Below, piece after piece: positions 26,490 to 38,500 of a DNA stretch of 64,000 nt. Source of the stretch: Plectrocnemia conspersa (taxonomy: Eukaryota; Arthropoda; Insecta; Trichoptera; Polycentropodidae); contig VTFK01000036.1 in the NCBI GenBank assembly GCA_009617715.1, forward strand, positions 806,001-870,000, in the 5' to 3' direction. Position 1 is the first letter of the stretch. Every line of letters starts with the position of its first letter. Made by a program: the position numbers and the translations under genes. The notes under the pieces were generated by a model that saw only the letters and a program-made list of their open reading frames with translations, was not told the origin of the DNA and made no database searches.

Positions 26490-27262
26490 TTTATTTACTA
26501 CAAATCTGATTATGATGACTTGACAGGTTTTCCCCCAATGCGTCATGGTGTCCATTATATAAACAAGTTTAATTTTATTATTTCACATACATATACAATA
26601 TATCAACTCAAACATAAGTATCCACATTATATAACAGGAGTCAAAATTGCTGTTTATGTTATATTTTAATGATATAATTATTAATATAAAAATGTAAAAT
26701 ACATCTGTTTGTTTAAAAAGTTGTTGATAATTTTAATAATAAATTAAGTATTAGATAAATATGGTTAAAAAATAATGTACTTAAATTAAATGATAATAAA
26801 ACTAAATTTATGTTAGATAATAATATAAAACATATTTATAGATAACTCTGTTATTTAAATAGTTGATAATATAAAATATTTAGGAGAAATATAGATAAAA
26901 ATATTTAAGGAACATTGTAATTAGATAATAAAAAAATAGGATGAGAAATATGTAAAGTATAAACAAAATATTATATTGCCCCATTTAATTATTGTACAAC
27001 AATATTATATATGCTTAATAATTAAATATATATAATTAGTTCCCTTAAATATATATAAAAAAACGATTATTGTGCACACCGAAAATAAATAAGCACCATT
27101 CCACATAAATATTTCCAGCTCCTCATAGCTACCATCAAAACCATCCTTGTAATTGGCAAGCTTGCTAAGAAGCGGGATGGTTCTTGCAAGAGGAGCGTTC
27201 TCAAGCGCTCACGTTCTGGCCGCGATAGTGAAGAATAAGGGATGCGATCGCGACTCTCCACT
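26490..27262. repeat. Dispersed repeat family C, copy 2 (split)
   Basis: 26510-26560 carries GATGACTTGACAGGTTTTCC and CAATGCGTCATGGTG, matching copy 1 near 12890. 27080-27262 matches 12955-13075 through blocks such as GCGTTCTCAAGC and GATGCGATCGCGA. The intervening 500 bp of extremely AT-rich sequence looks like an insertion or expansion. A minus-strand open frame (27067-27378) covers the right part but starts at a non-ATG codon and has no recognised domain. Confidence 0.45.
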
Positions 27263-29386
27263 CTAAAGCTCGCAACGATACTAGCCGATTGTTGACTTAT
27301 ATAGTATTCAAGTGCACCTAGATACGACCCGATGAGATATCTGAGAAATTTATTTGCCTTCTCTGGGATTGCAGACAAGCCATATTTGAGGACGCTACAT
27401 GCTGCCGTATCGTATAGAACGAAATTCCATATATTAAAACACTAATCTGGGTATTTTATTATATTAAAAAAATAAGCGCTGGTGGGAAGGGAGTCTGTCT
27501 GTAAAGCAATATGTTAGTTACTTCTTGGCATGATGGCATTGATCTTTTTTCGTTGTCTAATGTAAATAAACTTTCATTTGTAAACGCCAACGCCAATTTT
27601 GTTGCTGCTTTTCTAATACAGTAATTTTATAATAAAACAAACGAGAAAGCTTCTTTGCGGATTGTATTTTTAGCAACCAAATTTTCGCTCGGTCTACATC
27701 GTGCAAGCTTTTGAATTCATCTTTATCTTTTTACGCTCATGTCTCCGTTAAATTGTGAAAAGTATAGCTCTCGAAGTTCAGATACATACACCTCACAATT
27801 TACTGTTTTATCCTCGGATGTTTTTTACGCAACGGCGGGTTGTAGATCCCCGGAGCTTTTTCTAGTTAAATAAAAGTCCAGAGAGAGAGAGGTTATAAAG
27901 ATCAGAAAAAAGTATTAAAGTATTAAAAAAATCGGTGCGAAAAAGCTCCCGTCGGCTAAGTCCTACTTGGTGGTTGGTAGGTAGTGTCGGTCGTGTTGGT
28001 TCGTGTGCGTGCTTGCTTGCGAGAGAGCTTTTTCGGGCGAGACTTTTCGAAAGCTCAGCTCTGCTTGCGTCGCTTTTTTTCTCGCTTTCCACCCACAAAG
28101 CTCAACAGGCTAAAAGTGAGGTGTAGCAGGAGCGCAGAGAAGCGACGAGGTGGCTTTTACCAAATCGCATCCACTCCCTTACGCACACGCGCTATTGATT
28201 GTTTCTCTTCTCTCGGCCGACCTCCATCCTCCGCCAGTCGGCTCGACCAGTCGAAAGCCTGGCGGGTGACACGAGTTCTAAACCTTTTGGTCGCGAACCG
28301 ATTAAAAACATTTGCGTTCTGCGTTAAAATTATATACCAATAAAACTACCATTATAGAATCTAAATTATGAGATACAATATGAAATGTGATATAAACACA
28401 AAAACTTTTAATAATGACACTGCTCCCTTAAAATTAGTCCCCGCCATATACATACATATATATTTGTGAAATGCAATATTTGGATTTAGTATAGTTATAA
28501 AAACTTTGAAGTATGACTGAACTTGACGTGCTTTTGCGTGCGAAATGATTAGACCGTTGTTTCAATCTTACTTGTCTTACGCGTTCGGGTAATTCTCTGT
28601 AGTCAGAATGAAATTTATTTACGATGATGTATCTTAAGACATGTCACATTATATCGCATCATTAATCTTCGAACTAAATATTGATTAATGTTGTCTTTTG
28701 CGAGATATATTATTGGGCGTGGGATAAGTTGAATGTAGTCACGAAATTTATGCGATTCAGGAGTCAAAAGATGACTGAAACAAAAGTGAATTTCTTTATG
28801 AAACAACTTTGATTTCTTTTCTCTTGGAATCGACGCATAACATCGGAGGGCAATCGCTTGAAATATAAATATAGAAAATAAACACCAGAGTTTATTCTTC
28901 TTCGGCGTCTTTGTGCTGTTTGCTTATCTTCTCGTTTATTTCGAATTAATAAGATAAACACTGCCTTGTCGAGCGCTGCCAAATCTGCAATGTTCATTTT
29001 TTGTGCGCTTTTTTACTGCGTGTTCAGGGCTCTATTTTATTACTTAGATTTGACATTATTATTGATGAATCTATTAAAAAAACAGTTATAAAGCCTCTCT
29101 ATTTAATATTTGTGTAATAGTATTAGTAAATTAAAATATATTATAGATAATTTGCTTAGCTAAAAATATTCTGAAAACAATAAGATTGAGGTTATTTTAA
29201 ACGGAGACATTCCAAGTTTCGGTGAACCATTTATTGGCAACGATTAATTAATAGTTAGTTAATTAAGTTTGTTACTTAACATCTTTATCGTTATAAGCTT
29301 AAAAGTAAATACTTACAAGGGCTGTAACTAGATATAAAATATAGCTAAAGAAAGTTTCCTTATGTTTTTGTATTTTTTTATGTTAC

Positions 29387-30262
29387 TAGAGTACGCTCGG
29401 GATAAGGATGCCGGTTTGTTATTGTGTGCGTGTACATGTATATGAGAGGGAGAAGCGATGTAGCGTGTACTTCGTTGTCTCGCTTTCTCTTTTAAGGACA
29501 GTCGCTGATTCGTCAACGCTGGTATTCGTCATTAAAGTGCAGTGTGGCACAGAAGTTCGATCTTCTTTAGTGATTTATTTTAAATAATTTTGTGTTGGTA
29601 TTGGTTTAAAACCCAGATATGCCCACTGTCCCATGGGTAGGTCACTAAACTCGTGCAACTGTTTTTTATTTATAAATGAAATTTTAATAGAACAAAATTT
29701 CTTAGGCATATTTGGGTTAATTGATATCAAGGCTTCAAATATACACTAAGTTATTCGTTCTCTTACCCATGGATTAAAATATTTTAATTATTTTTCCATT
29801 AATCCGTACGTTGTTGGTTTTTTTACAGTATTCTCTGTAAGGCTTAAAAAAGTTATTATTCTTATCGTTGCGCCAATGATAATTTTTTAATTTATTCAAT
29901 GGATTCTAATGATTTAATAGAGTCATCGAGCCATTAAACAATCTGCGAATAATTTCTTTTCCCATTTTATATCTTTTTGCTTTTGAAGAATAGCTAAAGA
30001 CTTCATTATTTTTTTGACTAGTGAAAGATTTTGAATTTTGCAAATATTTAATTAATGACATCAATGTCTGGTTTCTTCGATTAAATAATATATTTTTAAT
30101 TGTCCGTTGAAACTTCCAACTTAGCTCAGATGTATGTATGTTAAATAAACATATATTTTCTTTTAAAATAAAAAAAATTAAATGTTCTGAGCGAAATTGT
30201 TTTGAGCCACACAGTTCACGCACACAATAACAAACCGGAATCCTTATCCCGAGCGTACTCTA
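29387..30262. mobile_element. DNA element with 44 bp TIRs and TA duplication
   Basis: The left end, from 29389, begins GAGTACGCTCGGGATAAGGA and continues to GTGTGCGTG. The right end, read inwards from 30260, repeats the same 44 bases with one mismatch. Both sides are flanked by TA (29387-29388 and 30261-30262), as for Tc1/mariner-superfamily insertions. The 872 bp interior has one minus-strand open frame (29906-30223, 105 codons) that I do not recognise. TIR similarity suggests a fairly recent insertion. The family is unassigned. Confidence 0.75.
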
Positions 30263-33253
30263 CATTTTTAATAAATTATGAGCAATTTTAAAATATATAT
30301 CTTATATTTTAATAATATGCTTTATTTTACTGAAATCAATACATATTATTATCCATTATTATTCGTTAAAGATTTTTTGGCGTTTCGAATACAAGCGTCA
30401 TACCATTATCACGGTCAGCTCAAAATCGTTTGTCGCGTTGCGGCGTATGCTCCCCCGCCCCCAACGCTCGCGCGCCCCTGACTACGCACCTCTGGCCCCT
30501 CACGCAACGACGGCCGCCGCTGCATCTGGCCATCGCGTGAGATGTATCCTCGCCATCTCCTCGCCGTTCGTGTGCTCCTGATAGCCGTGCCCATTGTCGC
30601 ATCCCTTCTCCCGTTTCGGCCGCTGAAAAAGGGATCAGCGACAGGACTCTTCTCTCGCCGAGTCCTTTGCGTGCGCGTGTCCTTTCAACGTCGGCCCCCT
30701 CCTGGCTCCTTCTGTCCGCCTGCTCTTAATGCGCACGCCTAATTTTTAATTTTACACCTCCTGCGGCCGACGGCAGATTTTGCCTGTGTGCGTGCCAACC
30801 AGTGTGTGTGTGCTTTGTTGCTTTCGTCGTTCAAGAGCGGGTGCATCATCCGCTGCAGTCGGTCCGTTGCACTCGATCGCAGCGGCTGACTCACCTTGGT
30901 GCAAATGAGGATTTTTAATTAAATTCGAGGTTTTTGCAGATTGTTTGCTATTCGAATAGTCTTATGAATTCTAGAACTTAATTTAATTCGAATGATTATT
31001 TTTCGAATAAGCAATTAGTAGATTAATATTTTAGAACTTTAGAATAATGTTCGACTGACAGTATCTGAAGCATTTCACTAGATGCAAATAATACGAATGT
31101 CGAAAAAAACGCATATGGCTCTCAGGAAATTCTAAAAGGATGAATAAAAGTACTATATGTATAAAATAATATGCAATTATTCTCCTTGAAAGCTCCAATA
31201 TTATTTTTAACATATTACAGTCCGTTCACGCGTTTTCGCGTGATAACGAAAATTCGTCAATAATGTAATTAAACTTATAAAAACATCGTTCGAAAGTAAT
31301 AAATATTTATACTTTTATCAAATGTCACGTATATATATATATAGTATTTAAAATCCGCGAGAAAGTGGATCGTAATGGTATATGCATATTACTGTCACAT
31401 TAGTATTTGACTAACAAGTCGCTTAGAATCAATGGTGTTCTGAGAACATTTAGATGTGCCAGTTAGGATAGTTGATTCAATCATATCAACTCAATCACAA
31501 GTTTTCTGGCACAGTTTTGGTTGATCCAATTTTTTTTCCTGGCCGTGGTAACCCACTTGATGTCATTGAAATTAATAAATTATCTCGATAACCGGTAGCT
31601 TATTCTTCTTCCATTATCTTGTCAATTGAGTAAGATAAACGTGCTACAACTGGAATTTTTACATTCGAATTGATTGTCGCAATTATCGGTCAAGTGTCAA
31701 GCCATTTTTGTTTACATTATTTTTATATTGTTTTTTACCACCGCTTGTATACAATTTTTAAACTACCACAAAACCATTCATCAAAAATGCTCACTGTTAA
31801 ATAATAGTTTCACTTAGTCGGAATATATTGATCATGAACATTTAAAAATACTTGTTATTCTTTACAATTAGATAAGAAAACGAACGTTGTAACTCTTTAA
31901 ATTTTATTGCTTTTTGTTCGATACTATCGCACAAGACATGATACATGCCAGAATAAATGAGAAATTCAATTTAAATTAATTGATAATTCGATAAGTGTAT
32001 TGTGGAATATTTTGGAGAATATGTGTAGCGATTATGCTATGTCAATGATAGGACACTTCAAAAATAAATAATTTGTCACACGCAATGTCACTGTCAAATA
32101 ATGTTTTTACAGGTTGAAAAAGGTTGTTTCATTTGTGAGTTTTATTAGGACATTTTTTAAATATAGTTTGATCCTCAATGGACCTTTATAATCATTTTTA
32201 TTCTTACTAAAAATAACGAACCAATATTATTTTCAATCCAAGGGCTCTTATCGGCCATAATCCCACTTATAAGCCACAATCGTACTTTTGAGATAAGCGG
32301 CATATCAAAGTGGTTCAAATATCTTTCCTTTGATGGACCATCATAAAAGTTTAAACGGTCGATTTTTCTCAATCTAGTAATTCTGGCCGATAAAGACTTT
32401 TGATACTCGCGATGAATACTAAAAAGCATAATCCAATTAATTTTGTATAGCGAAAGTTAAATTTGATTCAACGTTGATACCTAATATCATACCTACCTAC
32501 CTACCTTTCCTTCTCGGTCCGTTCCATATATGGTAGGGATGCGGTAGGCTCGTGTATCAGGATCTCAGCACAGCAGCGGTGGACTCGAGACGCAGGCAGT
32601 CCGCGAAGGGACCGATGCTTGGGTCCCTTCGTCGTTCGACCTCCCGCGAGAGGGGACCGCGTGCAGGGTCGACAGCCACCACCACCATCACACGCACTCT
32701 ACGTTGTCAGGTGTTACCAGTCTTTTCCTCTACGAAAGCATACTCTCGAAACATTAATTTATCGACCTCTGAATGAAACACTACTATTAATTTATTAAAT
32801 ATTGCTTCTAATCTATACACAACATAAATTATTAAAATGCTTAATGTTATAACGAAGAGTAAATAAATCAATGTTGTGAACTCTGATAATACATGATATA
32901 TAAAGTGTAAAACAGAATACTGATTACAGTTGAATAATTTTGAATTTGGATAGAATTAAATCATTCGTATTTCATGTAATATAAAAGTAATTGCGCGCGT
33001 GGTGTCAATAATATTTAAAACCTCTCTGCTGAAAATTTATATGCGCTTGACAAACAATTTATTTGATATTTAAATCAATAGAATATATAATATGTTTGGT
33101 GTGACAATACTTCTAAATGTTTTACACAAAATTTGGTTAGTAGTATTATTAATAATATTTGACAAATTTGACATTTATTTACGCAGCTCAAATAATTATA
33201 CATCTATATGTAAATTTTAATATTTATTACATTTGCACGATATTTTTACAAAC

Positions 33254-33729
33254 TTAACCGTTTATATGCCAAAGTAACTTTATGTCGCCTCAATACGTCA
33301 TTTCATTGCCACCTATTTTTAGAATTAAAAAAATACATGTCAAAGACTTAAGACCTAAAATGAGTCTGGGTGCCGTTTCCGATCATTTGAACACCATTTG
33401 CCGCATAAGTGTCACAACAAACCATTATTTAATTAATGTTGCTTTAGAAAACTAACATTGTTATACAAAGTAAAAAACGATGTAATTGCTTCATTCAAAT
33501 ATTCTTTGATCTAACTATTAATTGTTATTAAAAATTACGTTTCATATATTACAAAGGCGTTAGTGTATATTGGCACTAATGTCGATGTTAAAATGAAACA
33601 TTAATTTTAGCTATTTAAAAAAAGGTGGTAATATTTCATAGCGTAAGTGTAAGTTTTTGTGAGAAATTTGGCAATATAGTCGCGACGCGACTGAACCCCG
33701 TACGTGGCTTATGCCATTATAACGGTTAA
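33254..33729. mobile_element. TTAA-flanked MITE, 476 bp
   Basis: TTAA lies at 33254-33257 and 33726-33729. The left terminus after TTAA is CCGTTTATATGCCA, and the right terminus read inwards is CCGTTATAATGGCA, a short imperfect TIR. There is no coding capacity. It is similar in design to the units at 1073 and 46967, suggesting a common TTAA-specific transposase supplied in trans. Confidence 0.55.
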
Positions 33730-33782
33730 GTTGCATTATTTTTAGCCCTCGAAAACGCGTAAACGGACTGACCAGAAATTAC

Positions 33783-33995
33783 TGAATAGCCTACTTCGTA
33801 ACGTTTCAGACTAGTATCTCTGAGGTTGCGGGTTCGAGTCCCGGCAGCGGCACTCGAATTTTTGTTTATAAAAAAATGCGCTATTATTTAAAAACTTGCT
33901 TCAGCTGTAGTGACATCTATTGGATATGAATTATATTACACATAATAATTTATAATTATTAATACAGATGTCACCGATTGTTAATACTTGTTACA
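33783..33995 (+). repeat. tRNA-derived SINE (family B)
   Basis: The tRNA-like head has an A-box-like TAGCCTACTTCGTAACG (from about 33787) and a B box GGTTCGAGTCC (33831-33841). A body containing TTTATAAAAAAATGCGC follows, and a tail with GTGACATCTATTGG (about 33911). The reverse complement of that tail motif also occurs in the family A copies (near 51380 and 51830), so the two SINE families share a 3' region but carry different tRNA heads. Confidence 0.7.
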
Positions 33996-34327
33996 GCAGT
34001 TTTAATAATAACACGACGAGCATATAACAAGATTTTACTGATTTCGCAATGGGCATATTTAAAAAAAAATTCTTGTACAGAAAATAGCACTATAATTTAT
34101 TTTATACTTTCCTTTAACCTAATAAAAATATATTTACCTGGCTATTTTTAGAGCTTTTAATGCTTCTACATCTATTATTTCTGATACTTTTTTTAGTAAA
34201 ATAATGCATGAAAATTTTAATTCAAAACAGTTTTAACTTCCTCATGCATTTTTGCTTATTGGCTTTTATTATATCTAAAAATCGAAATTATAACAAAAAA
34301 GTGTATATGCAGAATTCTAATAGCTTT

Positions 34328-35280
34328 TTGGCAGCAAATTAAATGGTCAGAATAAAAATTGAATCTGTCAGAATTTTTTTAACGGCCTATTCATGATTCT
34401 ATTTTTCAGGGTCAAAATAAATATCAAATGGCTAAAATAAAAATAGCATACGGTCACAATGAAAATAATGAATTGTCATAATTATATTATTCAGTGTCAT
34501 AATAAATACCAGTTGGTTAGAATAATAATAGCATAAGGTCAGAATAAAAATATAGGACTATCAGAATCAAAATATTAAAAAAATAGTACAACATTTATAA
34601 ATATTAATGGGCAATAAATTATTTATTATATAAAATATCTCGTTCCACCAAAACTGTTGGACAGGTTAGGTGAGCGAGCGGTCAGAACATTAAACACCCC
34701 ATTAATAACTCTCAACAAATCTATTTAACTATATGCATGACGTAAAGATATTCAGGCCGACGAATGAAGCGGGAATAACGATAGGACGGCGGCGGAGAGC
34801 ACGCTTGGCTTGTTGTGTTTACATCTGACAATTTTGCGAGCCCTAAAACGTCTTAATAATGACCATGTGTTATTTTTTTTAATATCTGCTATTTATTTAT
34901 ATTTTAAATTTTGTATTATTTGCAAGTAATTCATAACGTTACTTTTTTAAACAAATAAGTTGTGAATTAAAAAAATATGTTTTATTTATTTACACAAAAT
35001 AATATTTTGTATAAGCATTTAGGGTTGAAATCAGTTCGCTTTTAATGCTTTAAAAACATTGTGACATTTTTAAAGCTTTTTTTCTCGAAATAAGTATTTA
35101 TTGAGTTCGCCCTTAATATCCGTAACGCTTCATATCATATAAACACTGGCTATTCTTTATAAATACTGACCAATGAACTGTAATAAATACTGACTGAGAA
35201 AAAATGATTCTGACATTAATCTAAATATAAATTCTGACCACAACCGTATTAAAATTCTGCCCATTTATAATAGAAACATT
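34328..35280 (+). mobile_element. GTCAGAAT-array element, copy 2
   Basis: This is the fuller copy of the element at 15150-15870, in opposite orientation. The left part has about ten variants of GGTCAGAATAAA spaced 20-40 bp (34345, 34366, 34411, 34452, 34475, 34495, 34514, 34537, 34560 and others). The right part (35165-35265) has inverted versions (ATACTGACC, GATTCTGAC, AATTCTGACC, AATTCTGCCC). The middle (34690-34850) carries the conserved core with AGCACGCTTGGCTTGTTGTG. It has no ORF. Confidence 0.6.
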
Positions 35281-37364
35281 TACAAGAAAAACTCTTAAGA
35301 TGATGATGCTACATTTTGAGTTTTATAAAGAAATACAATTAACAGGTTGAACTAAACTGTTCTCCACTAATTTAAACTAACTTATAATCAAAAATTTAAA
35401 GAGATTCTATTTCAACACTGCAATTGTATTATTTTTAGCACATTTATAATTGTTGAATAAAGTAAAATTCTGACTCAATCAATCGACTTTTCATCTCCTC
35501 TCCCTCTAAATAAACTGCATATGCCCTTGTTATTTATTTTACATATATTCCTTATAATCATATCTTATTAGGTGCATTAAAATACGATTGACCTTTTGAT
35601 CTAAAATGGGGGAATATATAAAAAACGAGATTTAAAAGTTCGAAGGACAAAATAGTTCAATAAATTGTATGACGTGTATAAATTTAAATAAATGCAAAGT
35701 GTACAGCAATTATTTTCATCGATCCTCGAAACCGAATCGACCCCTTACAAGTCATATCGACCCCTTCAGGGATCTCTAGTCTAATTTAACATTTTGGATT
35801 GAACGGTTTTATTATTTTGGATGTGTGTCAGTGTGTCTTCTGTGCAATTCGATTTCTTTCCTCTTGTATATATATATGTACATATATCAGTTTTCACACC
35901 TCTTGCCATAACCCTCGACAGATAATGGTCCATCCGTTTTATTTTCGGCGCGGTCGTAAATCGCGCGAACCCTTTGCTACGCCTGGCGCGTAGTAGGTAG
36001 GCCTCTCGCCTGCGTAGTTCGCTCTCTTTCCGACGCATCGAGTCTCCTTTCTGGCTTCGATCCTGGCCGCTTCTGTTCTCCTGGTGCTCCGTGCCCTTTA
36101 GATCGTTGCCTGCGAAAGCCGAAGGCCCTAAAAAGAGGAGGGGATCCGACCGGCCGACCGGCTCTGCTTTGCTCTTCCGCTCTGCTCTACTCGACCTGCG
36201 GCCCTCTCGCGACTTCCAGCGTTCGTACTCCAAGGATATTAGATTCTAGAAGCTTCGAATTTTGAAATAGGGTTTGGCTGCATCCCGATGACGTCACTCC
36301 GATTCGCGACGCTTTTGTACGCGCCGGGCTAGGGTTCGGCCGCGGCTGGGATGGGGGCCCCGAGGATCGATACCAGCAGGCAGCCCTTCGCTTTCGGCCT
36401 CCGTCGCCGTTTTCGGCATGAATGGAAGGGCAGTTCCCCCGCCGGCGGGGGTCGTTAAACCCTCCTGAGGGCCGATGCTCTCTCCCTCGCTCTATTTGGG
36501 CTTAAAATTTAGATTGCAACGCGCGATTTTAGCGGCCAAATTAATATCGATCCCTTTCCGCGAATGGCTACCGAATCGTAGGGGTGATTGAGAGCGCGCG
36601 TAACCAATCCATCAGAGCATAAAAACCGGGGTGTATGGTATATAATAGTTTTCGACAGGACAAAGCAAAGCTTTTGTGACTTAGTGAACGTCCAAGTTTG
36701 AGGGATGATGGAGAATTTACTATATGTATATGATTAAATCTGAGTGAATTGTAAACAATGGAAATGGTTATGAACCAGTATTGTGTATTTAACATATTTT
36801 TTAAATAAACGCGTTAAACACAAAAAAAACTAAGTGAATGCAAATGAAGCAAATTGATGATGGCCTGAAGTGCAAAATTGTCAACTCAACTTGTAGATTA
36901 AAAGCACTTAATAATTCTACTTTCCTTTCACTATTCTTAAGTATTAAAATATCATAAAAAATCTATCGAAATACTCAACCTATACTTTCCAATTGTTACT
37001 GATAAGATATCTAATACGATTCGCTTTCAAGCGCAAAAAAGATTAGAGAGAAATTTTTTATAATGGTATCATGATATAGTTCAAGGAAATATTTGATACC
37101 ATAGTGAAACAAAATAAAGTAAAAAGTTTTTCAAAGGAACTAATTTTAGGTGGAAGGTAGAAAAATTGCGCCTTGTCCTTTCTGGACCCCAATGTTTTCT
37201 GCTAAATTAATATCCCTTTGGACAGAAAATTCTGCTTGTTTCTGTCTGTAAAGATATTTTCGGATTTTTTTATTAATGGAACATTTAATGTATTTAATTA
37301 ATTATAAAAAAAATAATATCAATTATATGTCCGCCTCCACACCTTTTGTAGCGGCTGATCCTTT

Positions 37365-37905
37365 CAATTCGGTGATATTTCGGCTATAATAAGTTATAGC
37401 CGAAATACTATATTGGTTTTTAGGCGCTCCAACGTTTCGGGTTTGTCGGCGTAGATACCTAACAAAAAATCCATCGGCCTTAAATCGCATGATCTTGGTG
37501 TCCAGTTTACGTCACCAAAACATGAAATAATACGACCTGGGAACTTTTCACGCAAAACTTCCAACTATGCACCCGAAGTATGGCAAGTTGCGCCGTCTTG
37601 TTGAAACCACGTGTCTTCCACGTCAATATCTTCGATTTCGTGCCAAAATAATTGGTTATCATACGCCTCTAGCGCTCACCATTGACTGTTATAGTCTGAC
37701 CATCATCGTTTTCAAAAAAGTAAGATCCAATGACGCCGCCTGGCCACAATGCGCACCAAAAAGTCAGTTTTTAGGCATGTAATGCTCTCTCGTAAATCAC
37801 ATGAGAATTTTCATCATCGCCCAATATGCGGCAATTTTGCTTATCAACACACCAGAAAGGTTGAAATATGCCTCATCAGAGAAAAAGATTTTCTTTGAAA
37901 TCAAT
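37365..37905 (-). pseudogene. mariner/Tc1-superfamily transposase fragment
   Basis: This is the 3' half of the same transposase as 5975-6945, same strand, recognisable by shared blocks such as GGCGCTCCAACGTTTCGGGT and GTTGCGCCGTCTTG with multiple in-frame stops. It covers the catalytic core and C-terminus only. An extra near-terminal segment carries a perfect 14 bp stem-loop (37376-37407) absent from the other copy. Confidence 0.75.
37376..37407. repeat. Perfect 14 bp stem-loop inside mariner relic
   Basis: The arms 37376-37389 (TATTTCGGCTATAA) and 37394-37407 are exact reverse complements with a 4-base loop TAAG. The related mariner relic at about 6000 lacks it, so it is an insertion or local palindrome formation. 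Confidence 0.8.
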
Positions 37906-38261
37906 CTGCATAAATTATTTACTCAGTTCTTGTTTTATTTGAATTTTATAGTTTATCGATGGTCTAATTATTATATTTGGATTACAATAAAATGTAAGTG
38001 ATTTAAATAATGAGTATGAATGTTTAACAAAATAGGTTGACATGTTTAAGGTTAGTATTTGTATCAATATGTTTCAATTTTACGAAAATCTGAATGGGGT
38101 TAATATTTAGCCCGTTTGCAACACTATATTTTTATAGTTTCGCGCGTTAAAGGTTAAGCAAACAATTGACACTAAAAAATTATTGAAATGGGACACTTGG
38201 CATGAAACTGGGTTTAAACCGGTGCTTGAAATAAAACAAAAATTGACCCTGTAGTGGCACA

Positions 38262-38500
38262 TTAAAGATTTAAGATTCATAAATAATGATCAACATTCAT
38301 AATTAAAATGGTTGCCGAGCCTTTTGGGCTTATTATATAAATATCGATCGTTCAGAATGAATGTTATTTACCCTTGAAGCAAATACTCTATACAGTCCAT
38401 TATAAATAAATCATATTCATTCTTCATTTATGACGTCGGTTACGGCAATTTTCGCAGTAGTGAAAGCCGATGTATCGGATTTCGGCAACTTACGGGTTAA
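38262..38500. repeat. TTAA-ended repeat, related to 47500-47677
   Basis: It shares AAATAATGATCAACATTCAT and the terminal block GCCGATGTATCGGATTTCGG with the segment at 47510-47677. The right end reads TTAACCCGTAAGTTGCCGAA from the outside (TTAA at 38497-38500). The left boundary is not resolved. Confidence 0.45.

Noticed and set aside
27067..27378. 103-codon minus-strand frame as a possible LINE C-terminus
   Set aside because: It starts at a non-ATG codon, lies over repeat family C and has no reverse-transcriptase or zinc-knuckle motif that I can point to.
33831..33841. Possible tRNA gene (B box)
   Set aside because: A and B boxes are present but the stems do not pair and the same head recurs with a SINE body at 7640, so it is a SINE.
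35781..36233. 150-codon minus-strand open frame
   Set aside because: Charged, low-complexity product without a known domain, in a GC-rich patch where stop codons are rare by composition. Kept only as part of the island finding.
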